From Caldisalinibacter kiritimatiensis (GTDB lineage: Bacteria > Bacillota > Clostridia > Tissierellales > Caldisalinibacteraceae): 50,412 bases of DNA. The stretch lies in the NCBI RefSeq assembly GCF_000387765.1, contig NZ_ARZA01000269.1:1-50412 (forward strand), written 5' to 3'. The translations under genes and the position numbers were made by a program. The notes under the pieces were generated by a model. That model did no database searches and was not told where the DNA came from. It saw only the letters and a program-made list of their open reading frames with translations. This document shows positions 42,157 through 48,929 of this stretch, one piece after another; within the stretch, counting starts at the first letter, position 1, and each line of letters starts with the position of its first letter.

Positions 42157-43293
42157 ATGATACAAAATGTAAAAAGATTTTTAGTAGTGTTTTTGGTATT
42201 TATATTTTTAACAGGTTGCAATAGTTATACTGAGGTAACAAATGAAAAAACTAATTTAGAAGATGGACAAGCCATCGAAACAGAAAACAACCATGAAAAA
42301 GATAATGATTTAAAAAATCATGATAAAGTAGAAAATGAACAAAGTAAAGAACAGAATAAAGAAAAAGAAGAAAAGGATTTAAAAAGTACTATAGATTTAT
42401 CTGTAAAACCAAATGAAGCAGGAAAAATAATGATATTGATGTATCATAACATAGGAAGTAAGGAGTCAGATTGGGTTAGGACTCCAGAAAATTTTAGAAA
42501 GGATTTAAAAACTCTTTACGAAAAAGGATATAGAGCTATTAGTTTAAAAGATTTTGTGAATAACAATATAGATGTTGAGGCTGGTTGTACACCTGTTGTA
42601 ATCACATTTGATGATGGAAATAGAAATAATTTTAATATCATAAGTAAGGATGGAGAAAAGACAATTGACCCTAATTGTGCAGTTGGAATTATGGAGCAGT
42701 TTAATAAACAATATCCTGATTTTTCAGCTACAGCTACTTTTTTTCTAAATGGTACAAACCCATTTAGACAGTCTAAGTTATTAGAATATAAACTTAATTA
42801 TTTAATAGATAACGGATTTCATATAGGGAATCATACATATGGACATGAAAATCTTACTAAATTAGGTCCTACTGAAATCCAAGAAGCTATTGGTAAAAAT
42901 GCAATTTACTTGGAAAATATAGTAAAGGATTATAAAATAAATACTTTAGCATTGCCCTATGGAAGTAGGCCAAGAAAAGAATATTATAAGTATTTAGAAA
43001 AAGGTCAATATAAAGGAAAAAGATATGAAAATATTGCTATATTAAATGTTGGTAGCAATCCGGCATATTCGCCTATAGATAAAAGATTTAATCCGGCGTC
43101 ATTACCTAGGGTTAGAGCTAGCGAAATGAATGTTCAAGGATTAGGATTATATGATTGGTTAGAGTATTTTGATAACAATCCTGAGGAAAGGTTTATAAGT
43201 GATGGAAATGCTAATATAATTACTGTTCCAAAAAAATTTGAAGATAGAATAGATAATGAAAAAGTAGATGAAAAAGAATTGTATATATATTAA
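42157..43293 (+). CDS. Polysaccharide deacetylase lipoprotein
   Basis: A 378-aa lipoprotein with lipobox LTGC (Cys 21). A 65-residue linker rich in N, K, E and D would hold the enzyme away from the membrane. The NodB-type domain begins IMILMYHNIG (about residue 88). VVITFDDGNRNNF has the catalytic Asp pair, IGNHTYGHENL the zinc ligands, and LALPYGSRP is the third motif. This is the YMYHxI subgroup that includes PgaB- and IcaB-like deacetylases. It would act on exported polysaccharide or peptidoglycan at the cell surface. AAAGGATG precedes the ATG. The C-terminus extends past the core with a lysine/glutamate-rich tail. Confidence 0.9.
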   Translation: MIQNVKRFLVVFLVFIFLTGCNSYTEVTNEKTNLEDGQAIETENNHEKDNDLKNHDKVENEQSKEQNKEKEEKDLKSTIDLSVKPNEAGKIMILMYHNIGSKESDWVRTPENFRKDLKTLYEKGYRAISLKDFVNNNIDVEAGCTPVVITFDDGNRNNFNIISKDGEKTIDPNCAVGIMEQFNKQYPDFSATATFFLNGTNPFRQSKLLEYKLNYLIDNGFHIGNHTYGHENLTKLGPTEIQEAIGKNAIYLENIVKDYKINTLALPYGSRPRKEYYKYLEKGQYKGKRYENIAILNVGSNPAYSPIDKRFNPASLPRVRASEMNVQGLGLYDWLEYFDNNPEERFISDGNANIITVPKKFEDRIDNEKVDEKELYIY

Positions 43294-43302
43294 CAGGTTA
43301 AT

Positions 43303-43329
43303 AAAAAGCAGCTTGGCTGCTTTTTATTC
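43303..43329. terminator. Bidirectional terminator
   Basis: AAAAAGCAGC pairs with GCTGCTTTTT over TTG. It lies between the deacetylase gene and the convergent Na/Pi cotransporter gene, whose stop is inside the T run. Confidence 0.9.
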
Positions 43330-44274
43330 TTTTACTATAAACTTTGAAATTTTAACTATTAAAGATGAAAAAGGTAATAAAATAATAGTAGTTACAGTGT
43401 TAAAAATAGTGTGTGCATTAGCTATTTGCTTAGCTGCATCTGCAGGAGATAATTTATATACGATATAAAAAAGATAATCTGTAAAATAAAAGAAAATTAC
43501 TACTCCTAAAAGATTAAATATAAGGTGTATTATAGCAGTTTGTTTTCCAATACGATTTGTAGCTAGACTACCAACTAAAGTTGTAGTACAAGTACCAATA
43601 TTTTGACCAAGCATTATATTAATAGCAGTTGGTACAGGTAAAATAGCTTTAGAAGCCATTAATTGTAGAATGGCAACTCCTGTACTGCTACTCTGAATTA
43701 TAGAAGTGGTAACAACACCTGTTAATACTCCTAATAATTTATTTTTGTTAATTTTATTAATAAGTAATAAAAATGTATCTACTGACTTTAAAGGTGACAT
43801 TGAATAAGATAGAATTTCAATTCCACAAAAAATTAAGCCTAATCCCATTAACACTTTACCTAAAACTTTGGAGGTTTTTCTAGGAGATATAAACAGTAGA
43901 AATCCAATTATTAATAAATAGGGGACCATACTATCGTTTTTGTATGAAATAAGTTGTCCAGTAATAGTAGTTCCAATATTTGCTCCCATTATAATAGGAG
44001 CTGCATTATATATATTAATTAGTTTACCATGTACTAAAGATATTATTATAATAGTAGTTGCACTACTACTTTGAAGAAGACTAGTTATAATTATACCTAT
44101 GATAACTGCAAATGCTCTATTAGATGTTATCTTGTTTATGTGTTGTCTTAGTTTGTTAGAGGCTATATTTTTAAAACTTGAAGACATTATATAGACTCCA
44201 ATAAGAAAAAGAGATATTCCAAAAGCAAACATTACAGTAGTTAATAAATAGGAGTTAATTGAGAGTTTTGACAA
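43324..44274 (-). CDS. Na/Pi cotransporter family protein (NptA/YjbB-like)
   Basis: A 316-aa membrane protein with about eight membrane segments in two related halves. Each half has the QSSS motif (SLLQSSSATTIIII and SIIQSSSTGVAILQ) followed by a GxNIGT motif (MGANIGTTITG and LGQNIGTCTTT), the signature of the Na+/phosphate cotransporter II family. The C-terminal PhoU-like domain of longer bacterial relatives is missing. It starts at TTG, eight bases after AGGAGG. Likely sodium-coupled phosphate or organic-phosphate transport. It is convergent with the deacetylase and divergent from the PdaB-like gene. Confidence 0.88.
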   Translation of the reverse strand: MSKLSINSYLLTTVMFAFGISLFLIGVYIMSSSFKNIASNKLRQHINKITSNRAFAVIIGIIITSLLQSSSATTIIIISLVHGKLINIYNAAPIIMGANIGTTITGQLISYKNDSMVPYLLIIGFLLFISPRKTSKVLGKVLMGLGLIFCGIEILSYSMSPLKSVDTFLLLINKINKNKLLGVLTGVVTTSIIQSSSTGVAILQLMASKAILPVPTAINIMLGQNIGTCTTTLVGSLATNRIGKQTAIIHLIFNLLGVVIFFYFTDYLFYIVYKLSPADAAKQIANAHTIFNTVTTIILLPFSSLIVKISKFIVKE

Positions 44275-44386
44275 AATATTTCCTCCTAACGACGATATTT
44301 TGTTATATAATACCTATTTGATTACTAAAATTTAAGGATTATTAATATATATGTATTATTAAAAAAATTATTTAGGAGGGAATATC

Positions 44387-45160
44387 TTGAAAATATATTT
44401 TTTTAGTAGGGACATAATATTAAAAGTTTTAATAGTAGCTATTTTAGTAACTGTTTCTATAGTTTACACAAACTTTGAAGAGTATGAAATTGCACAGGTT
44501 TTTTCAAGGGATAAAAGTTTACCGATATATTATGTAGATACAGAAGAAAAAAGGATAGCTATAAGTTTTGATGCTGCGTGGGGAGCAGACAAAACAGATG
44601 ATATATTAGATATTTTAGATAAGTATGATATTAAGACTACTTTCTTTTTAGTTGGATTTTGGGTTGACAGATACCCGGACATGGTGAAGGAAATAAAAAA
44701 ACGTGGTCATGAAATAGGGAATCATTCTTCAAATCATCCACATATGACAAAGTTAAGTAAAGAACAAATTGTAGAAGAGCTAAAGGAAACTGAAAATAAA
44801 ATAAAAGAATTGACAGGACAACGAACAGTTTTATTCAGACCACCCTTTGGCGATTATAATGATAGAGTTATAAACGCATGCAAAGAAGCAGGTTATTATG
44901 TTATACAGTGGGATGTAGATTCTTTAGATTGGAAAGAGTTAGGTGTTGAACCTGTAGTTGATAGAGTTACTAAAAATGTTAAAAACGGGTCGATAGTACT
45001 TTTCCATAATAATGCCAAATATGTAGCAGAATATTTACCTCTTGTATTAGAAAAACTCAAAGCAGAGGGATATGAAATAGTTCCAATATCAGAATTAATT
45101 TATAAAGATAACTATTATATAGACCATACAGGAAAACAAATAAAGAAGAAGGTAAACTAA
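44387..45160 (+). CDS. PdaB-like sporulation polysaccharide deacetylase
   Basis: A 257-aa membrane-anchored NodB-domain protein with a TTG start after GGAGGG. One membrane segment lies at about residues 10-28. Motif 1 reads ISFDAAWGADKTDDIL: the second Asp of the usual FDDG is replaced by Ala, which is characteristic of the PdaB group. Motif 2 GNHSSNHPHM and motif 3 RPPFGDYND are intact; the last motif is VLFHNNAKY. PdaB proteins act in spore cortex maintenance in B. subtilis, though direct activity is uncertain. It lies next to a SleB/CwlJ-type gene, supporting a spore-cortex role. Confidence 0.87.
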   Translation: MKIYFFSRDIILKVLIVAILVTVSIVYTNFEEYEIAQVFSRDKSLPIYYVDTEEKRIAISFDAAWGADKTDDILDILDKYDIKTTFFLVGFWVDRYPDMVKEIKKRGHEIGNHSSNHPHMTKLSKEQIVEELKETENKIKELTGQRTVLFRPPFGDYNDRVINACKEAGYYVIQWDVDSLDWKELGVEPVVDRVTKNVKNGSIVLFHNNAKYVAEYLPLVLEKLKAEGYEIVPISELIYKDNYYIDHTGKQIKKKVN

Positions 45161-45183
45161 GGGAGTCTAAAAGACTCTCTTTT
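45159..45183 (+). terminator. Terminator after the pdaB-like gene
   Basis: AAGGGAGTCT pairs with AGACTCTCTT (one G-U) around a short A-rich loop, followed by T. Confidence 0.8.
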
Positions 45184-45343
45184 AATTTGCATAAGAAATT
45201 TAAGAACAACAAAGGTTTACATAATATAATCGAGAAAAGTAAAGAAAAATTAAAATAATGCTTTAAAATTAAGCTAGAAAAATTAGTTTACATAATATAT
45301 AATAAAATAGCATATTTTTTAATTTCATTGGGGGTAGATAATT

Positions 45344-45940
45344 GTGAGAATAAACTCGAGGCTATTAGTAGTAATAGTACTTGTTTGCACCATGATATTT
45401 CTACCAGTTTTTGCAAATAAAGTTTATGCATCAGGTTATTTTTATACAGTTAAAAAAGGTGATTCATTATGGGGAATAGCTCAAAGAAATGGTACAACTG
45501 TTTACAGAATAAAAAAAGAAAATAATTATTGGAGTAATATAATATATCCAGGTCAGAAATTATATATAAGTGGAAGAAAGAGATATAGCAACTATGAAAA
45601 ATATCTTCTTGCTAAAACAATACATGCAGAAGCAAGAGGAGAACCTTTTAAAGGACAAGTTGCTGTTGGTGCGGTTATTTTGAATAGAGTTAATAGTGAA
45701 AAGTTTCCAAATACCGTACATGGTGTAGTATATCAGCCTTATGCATTTACAGCTGTGCATGATGGTCAAATTAAATTAGAACCTAATAATACATCTTACA
45801 GGGCTGCTGAATTAGCTATTAAAGGTTGGGACCCAAGTGAAGGAGCATTGTTTTACTTTAATCCTAGAACATCAACTTCGGCCTGGATTTGGACAAGACC
45901 ACAGATTAAACAGATAGGAAATCATATATTTGCAAAATAA
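45344..45940 (+). CDS. LysM / SleB-CwlJ-type cell-wall hydrolase
   Basis: A 198-aa secreted protein. It starts at GTG after GGGGGT and has a signal peptide ending near ANKVYA (about residue 29). A LysM peptidoglycan-binding domain follows (about 34-76: YTVKKGDSLWGIAQRNGTTV). The catalytic domain spans about 88-198: TIHAEARGEPFKGQVAVGAV contains the conserved acidic residue, then VYQPYAFTAV and FYFNPRTSTSAWIW. This is the SleB/CwlJ Hydrolase_2 fold that cleaves spore cortex at germination. With a LysM in front it resembles clostridial and bacillar YkvT or SleB variants. It follows the PdaB-like gene. Confidence 0.92.
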   Translation: MRINSRLLVVIVLVCTMIFLPVFANKVYASGYFYTVKKGDSLWGIAQRNGTTVYRIKKENNYWSNIIYPGQKLYISGRKRYSNYEKYLLAKTIHAEARGEPFKGQVAVGAVILNRVNSEKFPNTVHGVVYQPYAFTAVHDGQIKLEPNNTSYRAAELAIKGWDPSEGALFYFNPRTSTSAWIWTRPQIKQIGNHIFAK

Positions 45941-45967
45941 GACCAGATTGATTCTGGTCTTATTTTT
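45936..45967. terminator. Bidirectional terminator
   Basis: AATAAGACCAGA pairs with TCTGGTCTTATT over TTGAT. It overlaps both the hydrolase stop codon and the stop codon of the small convergent gene. Confidence 0.9.
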
Positions 45968-46121
45968 ATGACCTACCTAAATGTGATGATGCATCTTCTT
46001 GAGCATTTCTTTTTTGTTTGGATGTTTTTTCATCTATTAAGTCTAATTTCATTTCTAAACCAAGCTCTTCTTTGAAATCTTGTAATGCTCTTCTTGCATT
46101 TGTTGAGATTTTATTTTTCAT
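45966..46121 (-). CDS. Divergent SASP-like 51-aa protein
   Basis: A 51-aa gene on the minus strand with GGGGTGAT before its ATG. NARRALQDFKEELGLEM resembles the N-terminal half of alpha/beta-type SASPs (compare EARQALNQMKIEIANELG in the SASP encoded at 41.4 kb), but the GPR cleavage motif EIA-x-E is missing. The C-terminal half (TSKQKRNAQEDASSHLGRS) aligns only weakly with the SASP GNLSSRQNG region. It is therefore a shortened SASP-like protein that should not be cut by the germination protease, or a different DNA-binding protein. It lies in a spore-gene neighbourhood. The coding call is fairly strong; the family call is moderate. Confidence 0.65.
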   Translation of the reverse strand: MKNKISTNARRALQDFKEELGLEMKLDLIDEKTSKQKRNAQEDASSHLGRS

Positions 46122-46271
46122 AAATATCACCCCAAACATATTGTTTACTAAAAATATTTAGTTTATAATGGTAATAAATAACAAGTCTTTATATAAAAAC
46201 TTATTATACATAAAAAAAAGGTATAACACAAAACATAAAAATATATTAGGGATGCGGAGGAGAAAAAATCT

Positions 46272-47702
46272 ATGAAAATTGATGGTATAGAGATTTTGGG
46301 GATTACTTGTAATTCGAAAAAAGTAAGAGAAGGTTATGTATTCGTAGCAATTGAAGGAGAAAATAAGGATGGAAATGATTATATAGATGAAGCTATTGAT
46401 AGAGGAGCAGTCTTGATATATACAGAAAAGGATGTTAAAAATAAAAAAGTGCCAGTAAAAAAAGTTGAGCATGCAAGGAAAAAGTTATCTGAACTTTTAA
46501 ATGAGTTTTACGATTTTCCATCAGAAAAGATGAGGTTAATAGGGGTTACTGGAACCAATGGAAAAACCACAACAACTCATTTAATCTATAAAATTTTTAA
46601 AAAAGCAGGCTATAAGACAGGATTAATAGGTACGATAGGAACTAAAATTGATGAAGAATACATTCCGCCAACTCTAACTACGCCAGAACCAGAGGTTTTA
46701 TTTGATATTCTTAACAACATGTTGGAACAAGGAATAGAGGTTGTAGTAATGGAAGTGTCCTCCCATGGTTTGAAGTTTTGTAGAACATCTGGATTAAAAT
46801 TTGATATAGCAGTTCATACAAATATAGAAAAGGACCATATGAATTTACACCATACATTTGATGACTATATTAAAACAAAGAAAAAGTTATTTGATAATTT
46901 AGAAAATAATAAAATAGCAGTTTTAAACGTAGATGATGAATATGCTGTTAAATTAGTACAGGATAATACTAGACCTTTGATATTAACTTATGGGTTAAAT
47001 AATAAAGCTACAGTTACAGCATCTAGTTTAGAGATTGGTAATACAATTAGTTTTACAGTGTGCCTGCAAAGAGGTCTAACAACAATTAGAAGTAATACAG
47101 TTGAGCCATTAGAATTTAAAGCAATACTACATTTATTAGGTAAACATAATATATATAATGCTCTAGCAGCTATATCAGTTGCTTTAATCTTTGAAATAGA
47201 TATAGATGTAATTATTCAGGCATTAAAGGAATTTAAAGGAGTTCATAGAAGGTTAGAAAAAATATATGAAGGAAAATACTTAGTAATAGATGATTTTTGT
47301 CATAATCCGTCTAGTTATGAGGCAGTTTTCGAATCTATTCAAGGTATGGAATATAATAAGTTAATTTTAGTAAATGCCATAAGAGGAAATAGAGGGACTG
47401 AAATAAATAAAGACAATGCTAAAGTATTAAGTACGTGGTTTTCAATACTAGGGGTTAATAAACTAATATTGACTTTAAGTAATGATGTTGTAAAAGATAA
47501 AGATGAAGTAAAAGAAGATGAGTTTTTAGCTTACCGTGATGAGTTGAAAAACAATAATATTGAATTTCAAGTGTATAATACTTTAAAAGAAGCAATTAAA
47601 GCTGCATTAAATATAGTGAGAGAAAATGATATTATTATGTTGCTTGGAGCTCAAGGTATGGATCAAGGAAGAGAGATTTTATACAACGAAATAGTACAAT
47701 AA
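46272..47702 (+). CDS. MurE-like Mur ligase with atypical C-terminal domain
   Basis: A 476-aa Mur ligase. The N-terminal domain is MurE-like (VREGYVFVAIEGENKDGNDY). The ATP loop TGTNGKTTT is at 93-101, TLTTPEP at 135-140, MEVSSHGL at 160-167 and the KxxKKLF lysine region at 202-207. The C-terminal domain departs from MurE: the usual YAHTPD motif reads DDFCHNPSS (340-348), the FGCGGDRD loop reads NAIRGNRG, and the DNPR amino-acid-recognition motif is replaced by LSND (402-405). It probably adds a different residue, or acts on another substrate, than the housekeeping MurE. It stands alone and not in a division/cell-wall cluster. GGAGGAG precedes the ATG. Confidence 0.85.
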   Translation: MKIDGIEILGITCNSKKVREGYVFVAIEGENKDGNDYIDEAIDRGAVLIYTEKDVKNKKVPVKKVEHARKKLSELLNEFYDFPSEKMRLIGVTGTNGKTTTTHLIYKIFKKAGYKTGLIGTIGTKIDEEYIPPTLTTPEPEVLFDILNNMLEQGIEVVVMEVSSHGLKFCRTSGLKFDIAVHTNIEKDHMNLHHTFDDYIKTKKKLFDNLENNKIAVLNVDDEYAVKLVQDNTRPLILTYGLNNKATVTASSLEIGNTISFTVCLQRGLTTIRSNTVEPLEFKAILHLLGKHNIYNALAAISVALIFEIDIDVIIQALKEFKGVHRRLEKIYEGKYLVIDDFCHNPSSYEAVFESIQGMEYNKLILVNAIRGNRGTEINKDNAKVLSTWFSILGVNKLILTLSNDVVKDKDEVKEDEFLAYRDELKNNNIEFQVYNTLKEAIKAALNIVRENDIIMLLGAQGMDQGREILYNEIVQ

Positions 47703-47704
47703 AT

Positions 47705-47731
47705 AAAAAAGCTAGAATTGCTAGCTTTTTT
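47705..47731 (+). terminator. Rho-independent terminator after the Mur ligase gene
   Basis: AAAAAAGCTAG pairs with CTAGCTTTTTT over AATTG, followed by further T. Confidence 0.9.
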
Positions 47732-47957
47732 ATTTTTTTGGTAAAAAATATTGAAAATTTTGTTTAATATGGCAGGAATTTTTTTGTTCATGTCAAATAT
47801 TTAAATAGACTAAAGATAAAACCATAGTCACTTTTCACTGTAAAAAAATATAAAAATATTGGTACAAAATCATCATAATATTACTTGTACATGAATATGT
47901 ATAATTGTAGATTGGTTAAAAAGAACATAAGAATAGGAAGGGGAGTGTGGGGACATT

Positions 47958-48632
47958 ATGGTTGATAAAGTAATTCAAACTAATAGTGTAACTATTGTTG
48001 GAAAGGTAGTCGATGAACTGGAGTTTAGCCATGAAATGTATGGTGAAGGCTTTTATAACTTTTGCATTGAAGTTCCAAGATTAAGTGAGCATTCTGATGT
48101 ACTTCCAGTTACTATTTCTGAGAGATTATTAGTCAATATGGATGTGAAGCCAGGTATGGATTTAGTAATTGAAGGACAATTGAGGTCGTACAACAGATAC
48201 GTCAATGGGAGTAACAAACTAGTTTTAACTGTGTTTGCAAGGGATGCTTATGTGCCACCAAGTGAAGAAGAATTGGAACAGTTATATAAAAAGCCTAATG
48301 AAATATTTTTAGATGGTTATATATGTAAAAATCCAGTTTATAGAACGACTCCTTTTGGAAGAGAAATTACAGATTTATTAATTGCAGTGAATAGGCCTTA
48401 TAACAAATCAGATTATATTCCTTGTATTGCTTGGGGAAGAAATGCAAGATTTTGTGAAAAATTAAAAGTTGGTGACCATATAAAACTATGGGGAAGAATA
48501 CAAAGTAGAGAGTATCAAAAGAAATTAGATAATGGAGAAGTTGAAAATAGAGTAGCATATGAAGTATCTATATCAAAATTAGAGTATATAGAAAATGATA
48601 ATAACAGACTTGAAAAAGATGAGAATGAGTAA
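47958..48632 (+). CDS. Tandem OB-fold single-stranded-DNA-binding protein
   Basis: A 224-aa protein with two OB-fold (SSB-like) domains in a row. The first (about 5-110) includes TNSVTIVGKVVDELEFSHEM, FYNFCIEVPRLS and VIEGQLRSYNRYVNGSNKLV. The second (about 115-205) includes EIFLDGYICKNPVYRTTPFG, REITDLLIAVNRPY, YIPCIAWGRNARF and GDHIKLWGRIQSREYQKKL. The second domain has the canonical SSB motifs; the first is diverged. The acidic C-terminal tail (NRLEKDENE) lacks the classical DDDIPF tip. Such two-OB proteins are known in clostridia beside the standard tetrameric SSB. It has its own transcript, with about 250 bases upstream. Confidence 0.85.
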   Translation: MVDKVIQTNSVTIVGKVVDELEFSHEMYGEGFYNFCIEVPRLSEHSDVLPVTISERLLVNMDVKPGMDLVIEGQLRSYNRYVNGSNKLVLTVFARDAYVPPSEEELEQLYKKPNEIFLDGYICKNPVYRTTPFGREITDLLIAVNRPYNKSDYIPCIAWGRNARFCEKLKVGDHIKLWGRIQSREYQKKLDNGEVENRVAYEVSISKLEYIENDNNRLEKDENE

Positions 48633-48641
48633 AGTTTTACT

Positions 48642-48670
48642 AGACCACCTTATGGTGGTCTTAATTTTTG
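48642..48670 (+). terminator. Rho-independent terminator after the tandem-OB SSB gene
   Basis: AGACCACC pairs with GGTGGTCT over TTAT, followed by a T-rich stretch. Confidence 0.85.
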
Positions 48671-48779
48671 GTATAATAAATATAACAATCATTAAATATG
48701 AATAAATAATTATAAAACAGCATTTAATTAAAAAGAATTAAGGAGACTTAAGTTTATATGTATTTATAGGAGGGATTTG

Positions 48780-48920
48780 ATGGATTATAAAATTATAGGA
48801 GTAGTTGCATTTTTCATAATTTTAGTAAGCATTCAATATACTATGAATAAAATACTAGTTGAATTAAGAGAAATAAAGAAAATTTTGATGAATATAGAAA
48901 TCAAAGATTTACTTAAGTAG
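48780..48920 (+). CDS. 46-aa single-pass membrane microprotein
   Basis: A 46-aa gene with TAGGAGGG before its ATG. Residues about 4-20 (KIIGVVAFFIILVSIQY) form one membrane helix, followed by a short basic/acidic amphipathic helix (NKILVELREIKKILMNIEIK) inside or outside the cell. I do not recognise a family. The stop is nine bases before the start of the DNA methyltransferase gene, with AGGTGA between, so the two are surely co-transcribed. The pairing suggests a small accessory to the restriction locus, or a short leader gene whose translation feeds ribosomes to the methyltransferase. Neither role can be shown here. Confidence 0.65.
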   Translation: MDYKIIGVVAFFIILVSIQYTMNKILVELREIKKILMNIEIKDLLK

Positions 48921-48929
48921 GTGAAAAAT

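Noticed and set aside
45189-45304. Sporulation sigma-factor promoter for the SleB-type hydrolase (GCATA and CATAATA words)
   Set aside because: The words are present, but the spacing (26 bases) does not fit the sigma-G or sigma-F spacing, and such AT-rich words are frequent here.
32364-47830. Fourteen-base identical word TAAAACCATAGTCA before pgsA and upstream of the SSB-like gene
   Set aside because: Many 14-base matches are expected by chance in 50 kb of this base composition, and the positions relative to the genes differ.
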